This document shows, piece by piece, positions 1-5,843 of a stretch of DNA of 6,034 bases. The notes beneath the pieces were generated by a model. That model made no database searches, had not been told where the DNA came from, and saw only the letters and a list, made by a program, of their open reading frames with translations. The translations under genes were made by a program, and so were the position numbers. The number at the start of each line of letters is the position of its first letter. Positions within the stretch are counted from its first letter, which is position 1. The DNA comes from JBDHRG01 sp039807445 (GTDB taxonomy: Bacteria; Pseudomonadota; Gammaproteobacteria; Competibacterales; Competibacteraceae), in contig JBDHRG010000216.1 of the NCBI GenBank assembly GCA_039807445.1, forward strand, positions 1-6,034. Reading direction: 5' to 3'.

Positions 1-234
1 CATGCTCCCCCAGGTCTCACGACCTCTCCACAGGCTTCTGGTCTTGCGACCGGTTCCGGCGGAACTCGCCGTACCGAGATGCAGTGTAGTGGTACATCAA
101 GGCGTTGTCGAAGCGACGAGGCTGAAAACTTCGCCAAAACAAAATAGTAAGTCTTGATGACCTATAGATAGGTTTTATTGAAACAGTTCAAGCCCCGAGT
201 GACCGACGGCCAACGAAACGTTTTCAAATCACCG
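1..234. other. Gene-free left flank with many short hairpins
   Basis: I see no supportable gene here. The first 120 bases contain several short perfect inverted repeats in series: AGGTC/GACCT (12-16/21-25), a stem pairing 38-43 with 48-53 through one G-T wobble, GTTCC/GGAAC (53-57/61-65), GTACC/GGTAC (71-75/91-95) and GTCG/CGAC (107-110/114-117). From about 121 the DNA becomes distinctly AT-richer than the genes. It carries ACCTA/TAGGT (160-164/169-173) followed by TTTATT, and TTGAA/TTCAA (178-182/187-191). The plus frame from 1 to 147 is open, as are two short minus frames, but none gives a recognisable protein or a good ribosome site. It could be the edge of a structured RNA, the remnant of a mobile element, or ordinary spacer. 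I cannot choose between these. Confidence 0.5.
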
Positions 235-3200
235 TCAAATCGGATTCACGCTCCTGGCGGTCACGGCGGGGCCGCTTTCCCGGCGCGCCGGCATCGCGCG
301 CAGCGCCGCGAGCAGCGCCTGCACCGGGTGCGGCAGCCGCACGCCATCGATCAGCGCTGCCTGGCAGCGGCACGAATAGCCGCTCGCGAGCAGCTTGCCG
401 GCGTTGTCGGGCTTGGCGACGTGCCCGGCCCAGCTCAGCGCGTAGATCCTTGCCGAGGTGGCGCGGTGGGCGGTTTCGTGGCCATAGGTGCCGGCCATGC
501 CGCAGCAGCCGCTCGCCAGCACCTCGAGCTCCAGCCCCAGGCGGCGGAACACGCGCGCCCAGTCGGCCAGCGAGCCGGTGGCAGTGGTGCGCTCGGTGCA
601 GTGCGGCAGCAGCCGCCATGCGCCCCCGGCAGAGAGCGCCGGCAACTCGGCCAGGCGCGACGCCAGCCATTCCTGCACCAGCCTCACGTCCGGCGCCTCA
701 TCCTTGCCCAGCGCCTGGGCGTACTCGGCGCGGTAGGTCAGCGTCATCGAGGGGTCGAGCCCGAGCAGCGCCACGCCGGTGGCGGAAAGCGCGCGCAGCA
801 TCGCCGCGTTGGCTGCCGCGGTGCGCTCGAACGCAGCCAGGAAGCCGTGCACGTGCAGCGGCTTGCCGTTGGGCTTGAACGGCGCCAGCCAGGGGCTGAA
901 GCCGAGCCGCGCCAGCAGTTCGAAGGTGTCGAGCACCAGCGCGGTCTCGAAGTAGCTGGTGAAGGCGTCTTGCACCACGACCACGGTCTTGGCGCGCTCG
1001 GCGTCGGGAAGCATGCGCAGCGCTTCGGGCGTCGCCACGCGCACGCCGCGCGCGGCCAGCGCGCGTGCGAGGTCCACGCCGCTGAGCGTCGGCGACTCGA
1101 CCAGCCCGGCGCGCGCGAGCGCCGCGCGGCCGATGCCGCTGGCGATCGCCGCGTTGTACAGCTTCGGCGCGCGCGCCAGCCAGGGCAGTGCGGGCTCGAG
1201 CGCCGCGACCAGCCAGTCCTTGGCCGGGCGCAGGTAGCGACCGTGGTACAGCTCGAGGAACTTGGCGCGGAAGCTCGGCACGTCGACCTTGACCGGGCAC
1301 TGGCCGGCGCAGGACTTGCACGCCAGGCAGCCGTCCATCGCGTCCTTGAGCGCGTGCGTGAAGTCGGGTTCGCCGCGGCGTCGGGCCAGCGTGTTGCGAA
1401 TGCGTGCGGGCAGCGTGCGCCAGCCGGGCGTGGCGCGCAGGCGCCGGGTTTCGGCCAGCGGGTCGACGCCCTGCGCGGCCAAGAGCCGCAGCCATTCGCG
1501 CATCAGCGAGGCGCGGCCCTTGGGCGAGTGGCGCCGCTCGCGGGTCGCCTTCCACGAAGGGCACATCACCGCGTCGAAGTCGAAGTCGTAGCAGGCGCCG
1601 TTGCCGTTGCAGTGCAGCGCCTCGTCGTAGCCGGCGCGCACCGCGGCCGGGATCTGGCGGTCGAGCTGGCCGCGGGTGGGCACCGCGTCGATCCTCAGCA
1701 ACCGCCCCCCCGGGGGCGAGGCGATCTTGCCCGGGTTCAGCTGGTCGTGCGGGTCGAACGCCGCCTTGATCGCCTGCAGCGCGGGGTAGAGCGGGCCGAA
1801 GAATTCGGGCGCGTACTCCGAGCGCACGCCCTTGCCGTGTTCGCCCCACAGCAGGCCCTTGTACTTGCGCGTCAGCGCGACGACTTCGTCGGTGATTTCG
1901 CGGATCAGCCGCGCCTGCTCAGGGTCCTTCATGTCGATCGCCGGGCGCACGTGCAGCACGCCGGCGTCGACGTGGCCGAACATGCCGTAGGCCAGCCCGC
2001 GGCGGTCGAGCGCGGCGCGGAACTCGGCGATGTAGTCGGCGAGGTGCTCGGGCGGCACTGCGGTGTCTTCGACGAAGGGGATCGGGCGCTTGTCGCCCTG
2101 CAGGTTGCCGAGCAGGCCCACCGCCTTCTTGCGCATGCCCCAGAGGCGCTGCACCGCGGCTTCGCCGCGCGCGACCGTGTGACCGCGGCGGCCGTGCGCC
2201 GCGCCTTCGCGCGCCAGTGTGCCGGTCACGCGCCCGAGCTGCGCCTCGAGCGCGGCTTCGTCGTCGGCGAGGAACTCGACCAGGTTGACGCCCTGCGCCG
2301 GGCCTTGGGTATCGTCGGGGAAGAACTCCGCGACGCCGTGCCAGACGATGTCGTCGCGCGCGAGCTGCAGCACCCGCGAGTCGACCGTCTCGATCGAGGC
2401 CGCCTGCATCGCCATCAGCGCGCGCGCATCGCGCAGCGCGGCGTCGAAGCTGGCGTAGCGCACGTTGACCAACGCGCTGCACGCGGGGATCGGCAGCACC
2501 TTGAGCCTGGCTTCGGCAACCAGGCCGAGCGTGCCCTCGGCGCCGCACAGCACCGCGTTCAGGTCGAAGCGGCCGCGGGCGTCGCGGAGGTGGGCGAGGT
2601 CGTAGCCGGTCAGGCAGCGGTTGAGCTTCGGGAAGCGCTCGGCGATCAGCGCCGCGTTGTCGCGGTGGATGGCGTCGAGCAGGCGATGGACTTCACCCGC
2701 GCGGTCGGTGCGCGCCTTGACCGCCTCGAGTTCGGGCGCTTCGAGCGGCGCCGAGCGCCACGGCGTGCCGTCGAGCAGCACGGTGGTGAGCTCGAGCACG
2801 TGGTCGCGCGTCTTGCCGTACAGGCACGAGCCCTGGCCGCTGGCGTCGGTGTTGACCATGCCGCCGATCGTCGCGCGGTTCGAGGTCGACAGCTCGGGGG
2901 CGAAGAACAGCCCGTGGGGCTTGAGCGCGGTGTTCAGCTGGTCCTTGACCACGCCGGCCTGCACCCGCACCCGGCGCGCTTCGGGGTCGATCTCGAGGAT
3001 GCGGTTCATGTGCCGCGACACGTCGACCACCAGCCCGTCGCTCAGCGACTGGCCGTTGGTGCCGGTGCCGCCGCCGCGCGGCGCGAGCGTCACGTCGCGA
3101 AAGCGCGGCTCGGCGGCGAGCGTCGCGATGCGCACCAGGTCTTCGGTGTGCCGGGGGAAGGCGGCCGCCTGCGGCAGGCGTTGGTAGATCGAGTTGTCGG

Positions 3201-3327
3201 TCGCGAGCACCGTGCGCTCGGCGTAGTCGGGCGCGAGCTCGCCCTCGAAGCCGCGCGCGCGCAGCTCGGCGAGGAACTCGAGGTACAGCGGCGCGGCGGC
3301 GGGGGTGTCGGTCAGGCGCGGGATCAT
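235..3327 (-). CDS. ydiJ: YdiJ-type FAD-binding and 4Fe-4S oxidoreductase (D-2-hydroxyglutarate dehydrogenase family)
   Basis: Large cytoplasmic or membrane-associated flavo-iron-sulfur dehydrogenase. At 1030 residues it is close to E. coli YdiJ (about 1018) and follows it nearly end to end as I remember that protein. Family members have been reported to oxidise D-2-hydroxyglutarate to 2-oxoglutarate; that activity is inferred here. The N-terminal FAD domain (PCMH/VAO type) shows PRGGGTGTNGQ at 83-93, STSNRATIGG at 147-156, NTDASGQGS at 159-167 and GAEGTLG at 262-268. The FAD-oxidase C-terminal domain has GHVDAGVLHVRP (451-462), GEHGKG (495-500) and NPGK (531-534), with probable metal or substrate ligands H452, H459, E496 and H497. 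A ferredoxin-like segment has cysteines 573, 579 and 589, then C667-x2-C670-x2-C673-x3-C677-P. The C-terminal CCG domain has H909-C910, C941-C942-G and C986. The ATG at 3327 matches the family N-terminus (MIPRLTDTP). Its Shine-Dalgarno is weak. Nothing looks broken; residues after about 1012 form a short non-conserved tail. Confidence 0.96.
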   Translation of the reverse strand: MIPRLTDTPAAAPLYLEFLAELRARGFEGELAPDYAERTVLATDNSIYQRLPQAAAFPRHTEDLVRIATLAAEPRFRDVTLAPRGGGTGTNGQSLSDGLVVDVSRHMNRILEIDPEARRVRVQAGVVKDQLNTALKPHGLFFAPELSTSNRATIGGMVNTDASGQGSCLYGKTRDHVLELTTVLLDGTPWRSAPLEAPELEAVKARTDRAGEVHRLLDAIHRDNAALIAERFPKLNRCLTGYDLAHLRDARGRFDLNAVLCGAEGTLGLVAEARLKVLPIPACSALVNVRYASFDAALRDARALMAMQAASIETVDSRVLQLARDDIVWHGVAEFFPDDTQGPAQGVNLVEFLADDEAALEAQLGRVTGTLAREGAAHGRRGHTVARGEAAVQRLWGMRKKAVGLLGNLQGDKRPIPFVEDTAVPPEHLADYIAEFRAALDRRGLAYGMFGHVDAGVLHVRPAIDMKDPEQARLIREITDEVVALTRKYKGLLWGEHGKGVRSEYAPEFFGPLYPALQAIKAAFDPHDQLNPGKIASPPGGRLLRIDAVPTRGQLDRQIPAAVRAGYDEALHCNGNGACYDFDFDAVMCPSWKATRERRHSPKGRASLMREWLRLLAAQGVDPLAETRRLRATPGWRTLPARIRNTLARRRGEPDFTHALKDAMDGCLACKSCAGQCPVKVDVPSFRAKFLELYHGRYLRPAKDWLVAALEPALPWLARAPKLYNAAIASGIGRAALARAGLVESPTLSGVDLARALAARGVRVATPEALRMLPDAERAKTVVVVQDAFTSYFETALVLDTFELLARLGFSPWLAPFKPNGKPLHVHGFLAAFERTAAANAAMLRALSATGVALLGLDPSMTLTYRAEYAQALGKDEAPDVRLVQEWLASRLAELPALSAGGAWRLLPHCTERTTATGSLADWARVFRRLGLELEVLASGCCGMAGTYGHETAHRATSARIYALSWAGHVAKPDNAGKLLASGYSCRCQAALIDGVRLPHPVQALLAALRAMPARRESGPAVTARSVNPI

Positions 3328-3370
3328 GGCGGCGGTTCCGGAGGCATCGGGCCCGACGCGCGGGCCGCGG

Positions 3371-3395
3371 CGCTGCGTGCCGCCCGCCCGCAGCG
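3371..3395 (-). promoter_or_regulatory. Stem-loop in the ydiJ leader
   Basis: CGCTGCG (3371-3377) is complementary to CGCAGCG (3389-3395), giving a perfect 7-bp stem with an 11-base loop. It lies about 44 bases upstream of the ydiJ start codon and would form in the 5' untranslated mRNA. There is no T-tract, so it is not a typical terminator. It may affect translation or mRNA stability, or be a chance product of high GC. Confidence 0.3.
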
Positions 3396-3407
3396 GTCAG
3401 ATCGGCA

Positions 3408-3437
3408 GGTATCGGCCAGGGACGGGGGCGGCGTCAA
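3408..3437 (-). promoter_or_regulatory. Weak candidate promoter for ydiJ
   Basis: On the minus strand TTGACG (3437-3432) is a 5/6 match to the sigma70 -35 box. Eighteen bases later comes GATACC (3413-3408), a 3/6 match to the -10 box. The position, about 80-110 bases upstream of the ydiJ ATG, is plausible. The poor -10 makes this tentative. Confidence 0.3.
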
Positions 3438-3496
3438 GCACCTTGTCGAGGGATGGGACTCTCTCCAAGGCGCCAGCGCTGGTTCGTTCTGGTCAT
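3434..3496 (-). CDS. Possible 20-codon leader ORF upstream of ydiJ
   Basis: A short minus-strand frame starts with ATG at 3496 and stops with TGA at 3436-3434. It encodes 20 residues beginning MTRTNQRWRL and ending RQGA. GGAGG at 3509-3505 lies 8 bases upstream, which is an almost ideal Shine-Dalgarno placement and stronger than that of ydiJ. The peptide resembles no family I know, has no run of one amino acid that would suggest classical attenuation, and has no hydrophobic segment. It sits between the regulator's stop codon and the ydiJ start, 106 bases before the latter. It could be a leader peptide or upstream ORF, a remnant of a longer gene, or chance. Confidence 0.3.
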   Translation of the reverse strand: MTRTNQRWRLGESPIPRQGA

Positions 3497-3512
3497 CGGT
3501 TTTTCCTCCACG

Positions 3513-3531
3513 GGCCGGCGTCCCGCCGGCC
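3513..3531. repeat. GC-rich palindrome, possible REP-like element or terminator stem
   Basis: GGCCGGCG (3513-3520) and CGCCGGCC (3524-3531) form a perfect 8-bp inverted repeat around TCC. It begins 4 bases past the stop codon of the regulator gene. On the minus strand it is followed by CGTGGAGG and five A residues, not by T residues. It therefore lacks the U-tract of an intrinsic terminator, although a stem this strong could still protect the mRNA 3' end. Short GC-rich extragenic palindromes of this kind are often dispersed repeats in GC-rich proteobacteria. Only one copy is visible here. Confidence 0.45.
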
Positions 3532-3535
3532 TCGA

Positions 3536-4918
3536 TCACACGACCTCGGGCCGCGGTGCGGGACCGGATTCGAGCAGGCCGGCGAGCCGGCGCAAGCCGG
3601 ATTCGAGCGCGTCGCGGCTCGGCGGCACGGTCACGCTGAGGCGCACCGCTTGCGGCACCGCGCCGCGGCCGACGACGAAGGCTTCGGCCGGTGCCACCGC
3701 CACGCCCTGCGCCCGCGCCGCGGCGACGAAGTCGCCGACGCACCAGGGCTCGGGCAGCGGCAGCCACAGGTGGCAGCCGGCCGGCTGGCGCGCGTAGGGC
3801 CAGCGCCCGAGGAAGCGCTCGGCGAGCGCCTGGCGTGCGCGGCTCTCGTCGATCTGCCAGCGCATCAGTTGCGCGGCGGTGCCGTCCTCGATCCAGCGCG
3901 TGGCGATCTCGAGCATCAGCGGCGGCGGCATCCACACCGAGCCGCGCACCGTGGCGGCGATGCGCTCGGCGAGCGCCGGTGGCGCCACCGCATAGCCGAG
4001 GCGCAAGCCCGGCGCGAGCGCCTTCGAGGCGTTGTTGATGTAGCAGCTGCGCTCGGGGGCGAAGCTCGTCAGCGGCGGCGGGCGGTCTTCGACGCAGAAG
4101 CCGTAGACGTCGTCGTCGAGGATCAGGAGGTCGAACTCGCGGGCGATCGCCGCGACCGCGCGGCGGCGCTCCCCGGGCATCACCGCCGCGGTCGGGTTGT
4201 GCAGCGTCGGCACGCACGCGAGCAGCCGCGGGCGGTGTGCACGGCAAGCCGCTTCAAGCGCGTCCGGGATCAGCCCCTCGGCATCGATCGCGACCGGCTC
4301 GATGCGCAGCCGCGCCTGCGCCGCGGCGGCGTGGATGCCGCGGTAGCCGAGCGCCTCGGTCAGCAGCACGTCGCCGGGCTCGGCCAGCGCCGTCATCGCC
4401 GCCAGCAGCGCATGGCGCGCACCGCAGGTGATCACGATCTGCCCGGGCTGCGCGTCGAGGCCCAGCCCCGCCAGCCAGCGCGCCGCGGCGCGCTGGTGCG
4501 CCTCGACGGTCGTGCCGGCGTCGTAGCCGAGCAGCCGCTCGAGGTCCGGCTCGCCGGCGAGCCGCGCCAGTGCGGCGGCGAGGGCTTCGGCATGCGGACC
4601 GAGCGTGGGCTGGTTCAGCCCCAGGTCGATCACGCCGGGCTCGCGGTAGGCGCGGGCGACCGTCGGCACGGTGCGCCGGGCGCGGATGAAGGTGCCGCGC
4701 CCGACCGTGCCCTCGGTCAGGCCGCGGCGTTCGGCTTCGGCGTAGGCGCGGGTCACGGTGCCGACGGTCACGCCGAGGCGCTCGGCCAGCTCGCGGTGCG
4801 TCGGCAGACGCGTGCCGGGAGCGAGCTCGCCTTCGGCGGTCGCGGCTTCCAGCGCGTCGGCGATCGCGCGATAGCGCGGCCCGGGGAAGTGGTCGAGATC
4901 GGGGAGCCAGATTGTCAT
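3536..4918 (-). CDS. MocR-family transcriptional regulator (GntR winged helix fused to aminotransferase domain)
   Basis: A 460-residue DNA-binding regulator whose C-terminal half has the fold of a class I aminotransferase and is expected to bind PLP as a sensing cofactor. Residues 13-78 are a GntR winged helix (PGTRLPTHRELAERLGV at 34-50, TVTRAYAEAERRGL at 54-67, GRGTF at 73-77). The aminotransferase part shows N241 (HNPT), D269 and Y272 (DDDVYG), the Schiff-base lysine K299 in SKALAPGLRLGY, and R426 (VRLSV) in the place of the substrate carboxylate arginine. All catalytic-type residues are kept, so residual transaminase activity is possible. The start MTIWLPDL matches the family, and the in-frame TGA at 4954-4952 limits upstream extension. 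There is no Shine-Dalgarno, and the predicted transcription start falls only 2-3 bases before the ATG. It is divergent from an exporter operon with a shared control region, the usual arrangement for a local regulator. The effector is unknown. Confidence 0.95.
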   Translation of the reverse strand: MTIWLPDLDHFPGPRYRAIADALEAATAEGELAPGTRLPTHRELAERLGVTVGTVTRAYAEAERRGLTEGTVGRGTFIRARRTVPTVARAYREPGVIDLGLNQPTLGPHAEALAAALARLAGEPDLERLLGYDAGTTVEAHQRAAARWLAGLGLDAQPGQIVITCGARHALLAAMTALAEPGDVLLTEALGYRGIHAAAAQARLRIEPVAIDAEGLIPDALEAACRAHRPRLLACVPTLHNPTAAVMPGERRRAVAAIAREFDLLILDDDVYGFCVEDRPPPLTSFAPERSCYINNASKALAPGLRLGYAVAPPALAERIAATVRGSVWMPPPLMLEIATRWIEDGTAAQLMRWQIDESRARQALAERFLGRWPYARQPAGCHLWLPLPEPWCVGDFVAAARAQGVAVAPAEAFVVGRGAVPQAVRLSVTVPPSRDALESGLRRLAGLLESGPAPRPEVV

Positions 4919-4927
4919 GGTGACAAT
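4911..4927. promoter_or_regulatory. Perfect interrupted palindrome over the regulator start codon, candidate autoregulatory operator
   Basis: ATTGTCA (4911-4917), TGG (4918-4920) and TGACAAT (4921-4927) form a perfect inverted repeat of two 7-base arms. The start codon of the MocR-type gene (4916-4918, minus) lies inside it, and it covers the predicted transcription start. A protein bound here would block initiation of the regulator's own gene. Assignment to this regulator is inferred from position and from further copies of the half-site nearby. Confidence 0.6.
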
Positions 4928-4955
4928 ATTCTGTTTGACAGATCGAGTTTGTCAA
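4928..4955 (-). promoter_or_regulatory. Promoter of the MocR-type regulator
   Basis: On the minus strand TTGACA (4955-4950), a perfect -35 box, is followed after 16 bases by CAGAAT (4933-4928), a 4/6 match to the -10 box. Initiation 6-8 bases further on would be near 4920-4922, so the mRNA would begin almost at the ATG at 4918. This fits the missing ribosome site and suggests a leaderless or nearly leaderless transcript. Confidence 0.55.
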
Positions 4956-4963
4956 TCTAAATG
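4935..4963 (+). promoter_or_regulatory. Promoter of the DUF1127/exporter operon
   Basis: TTGACA (4935-4940) is a perfect -35 box. The -10 is weaker: CTAAAT at 4957-4962 with a 16-base spacer or TAAATG at 4958-4963 with 17, each a 3/6 match. A start near 4969 would give a leader of about 45 bases. A consensus -35 with a poor -10 fits a promoter that needs an activator. It overlaps the opposing regulator promoter, so the two cannot be occupied together. Confidence 0.5.
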
Positions 4964-4970
4964 ATGACAA
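4949..4970. promoter_or_regulatory. Second inverted pair of TTGTCA/TGACAA half-sites
   Basis: TTGTCA (4949-4954) and TGACAA (4965-4970) are inverted around 10 bases. They repeat the half-sites of the palindrome at 4911-4927, and a further TGACA lies at 4936-4940. This pair flanks the -10 of the exporter operon and overlaps the -35 of the regulator gene, so binding could influence both directions. Part of the resemblance is forced because TTGACA is itself the -35 consensus. Confidence 0.45.
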
Positions 4971-4971
4971 T

Positions 4972-4998
4972 CGACACAAAGCAGGTCCATGCGTGTCG
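4972..4998 (+). promoter_or_regulatory. Stem-loop in the leader of the DUF1127/exporter mRNA
   Basis: CGACAC (4972-4977) pairs with GTGTCG (4993-4998). Inside, GCA (4981-4983) pairs with TGC (4990-4992), leaving an AAA bulge and a 6-base loop. It would form at the very 5' end of the predicted transcript, 5 bases before the Shine-Dalgarno at 5004. It could stabilise the mRNA end or tune translation. It is not followed by a T-tract. Confidence 0.35.
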
Positions 4999-5013
4999 GT
5001 TGCGAGGTGATAT

Positions 5014-5241
5014 ATGGAGACAATTTCCAGATTGTATTTATCCGATGGCAGCTTTCACCGCCGGCTCGGCAGGACGCTGGCGCTGTGGGGCGCACGTTGG
5101 CGCCAGCGCCGCCAGCTCGCCGAGCTCGACGTGCGCGCGCTGAACGACATGGGCATCGATCCCGCCGACGCCTGGCGCGAAGGGCACATGCCGTTCTGGC
5201 GCGAAGGCTGGCAGCCGGGCGGCGGGAGGGAAGGGCGGTGA
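5014..5241 (+). CDS. Small DUF1127-domain protein
   Basis: A 75-residue basic protein. Residues about 26-63 carry the DUF1127 (YjiS-like) pattern: W25 and W29, an arginine-rich RWRQRRQLAELD stretch, then LNDMGIDPADAWREGHMPFWR. The N-terminus (METISRLYLSDGSF) and the glycine-rich tail are not recognisable. DUF1127 proteins are poorly understood; alphaproteobacterial members have been linked to RNA binding and to phosphate and carbon metabolism, and nothing shows that role here. There is no signal peptide or clear membrane span. GAGGTGAT at 5004-5011 matches eight bases of the 16S anti-Shine-Dalgarno, so high translation is expected. The stop codon overlaps the exporter start (TGATG), so the two are probably translationally coupled. 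It is first in the operon and may act with, or set the dose of, the exporter. Confidence 0.83.
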   Translation: METISRLYLSDGSFHRRLGRTLALWGARWRQRRQLAELDVRALNDMGIDPADAWREGHMPFWREGWQPGGGREGR

Positions 5242-5843
5242 TGGACGCGGGTCTGTGGCCGCTGGCCGCGTTCGCCGCGGTGACGTCGATCACCCCGGGC
5301 CCCAACAACCTGATGCTGCTCGCGTCGGGCGCGCTGCACGGCTTCTGCCGCACGCTGCCGCACATGGTCGGCATCGTGCTCGGCGTCGGCGTGATGCTGT
5401 CGGCCGCCTGCGCCGGGCTCGGCGCCGCGTTCGCGCGCATGCCGGCGCTGGCCGACGCGCTGCGCTGGATCGGCTTCGCCTACCTGTGCTGGCTGGCGTG
5501 GAAGCTGCTGCGCGCCGGGGCGCCGGGCGAGGCGGGCGGCGCGCGCGCGGCACGGCCGCTCGGTTGGCTCGAGGCGGCGCTGTTCCAGCTGGTCAACCCC
5601 AAGGCCTGGATGATGGTGCTGACCGCGGCGGCGAGCTTCATCCTGCCGCTGCGCGAGCGGCTGCCGGCCGCCGACGGGCTCGGTGTGGCGCTGTTCGCGG
5701 TGGTCGGTTTCGCCTGCATCGCGCCGTGGGCCGGCTTCGGCTCGCTGCTGCGGCGCTGGCTCAGCGACCGCCGCCGCCAGCTCGCGTTCAACGCGCTGAT
5801 GGGGACGCTGACGCTCGTGACCGCGCTGGCGATGCTGCGGTGA
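5241..5843 (+). CDS. LysE/RhtB-family amino acid exporter, EamB-like
   Basis: A 200-residue inner-membrane protein of the LysE/RhtB superfamily, which exports amino acids and derivatives by proton exchange. TPGPNNLMLLASGALHGF (18-35) is the family signature, and its form resembles E. coli EamB (YfiK), the cysteine/O-acetylserine exporter of about 195 residues. FQLVNPKAWMM (115-125) is the second conserved block. Hydrophobic segments lie near 5-25, 42-64, 72-92, 112-135, 145-168 and 182-199, with a charged loop at about 93-106. I start at the ATG at 5241, sharing its A with the upstream TGA. GGGAGG (5224-5229) and AAGGG (5231-5235) can serve as ribosome sites. The same frame stays open back to 4989, but an earlier start would run through the DUF1127 gene and add a non-family N-terminus. 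The substrate is not determinable here; cysteine-pathway or other small neutral amino acids are the best guess. Confidence 0.93.
   Translation: MDAGLWPLAAFAAVTSITPGPNNLMLLASGALHGFCRTLPHMVGIVLGVGVMLSAACAGLGAAFARMPALADALRWIGFAYLCWLAWKLLRAGAPGEAGGARAARPLGWLEAALFQLVNPKAWMMVLTAAASFILPLRERLPAADGLGVALFAVVGFACIAPWAGFGSLLRRWLSDRRRQLAFNALMGTLTLVTALAMLR

Noticed and set aside
2..157. A 51-codon plus-strand frame starting at position 2, and the overlapping open frame 1-147
   Set aside because: No ribosome site can be judged at the window edge, and the translations resemble nothing known. They may be parts of a gene to the left, but this cannot be supported.
17..188. Minus-strand open frames running towards the left edge, one ending at 17-19 with residues such as MYHYTASRYGEFRRN
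   Set aside because: They looked briefly like a transposase tail, but I cannot match them to any family, and no terminal inverted repeat or target duplication is visible.
161..191. A possible minus-strand promoter with TTGAAC (191-186) and a TATA-like element within 161-168
   Set aside because: The -10 candidates match only 3/6 at 17-base spacing or need a 19-base spacer, and there is no gene for it to serve.
178..3639. An open plus-strand frame of 1153 codons running antisense to ydiJ
   Set aside because: Its translation is rich in Arg, Gly, Ala and His with no recognisable domain. Long antisense frames are expected opposite GC-rich genes with strong third-position GC bias. The minus-strand frame matches a known family over its full length.
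3305..4960. An open plus-strand frame of 551 codons antisense to the MocR-type gene
   Set aside because: Low-complexity Arg/Ala/Gly-rich translation with no domain, lying exactly opposite a full-length regulator with all key residues.
4989..5240. An N-terminal extension of the exporter frame back to an ATG at 4989
   Set aside because: It would overlap the whole DUF1127 gene and add a polar extension ahead of the first membrane segment. The family N-terminus and the ribosome sites fit the ATG at 5241.
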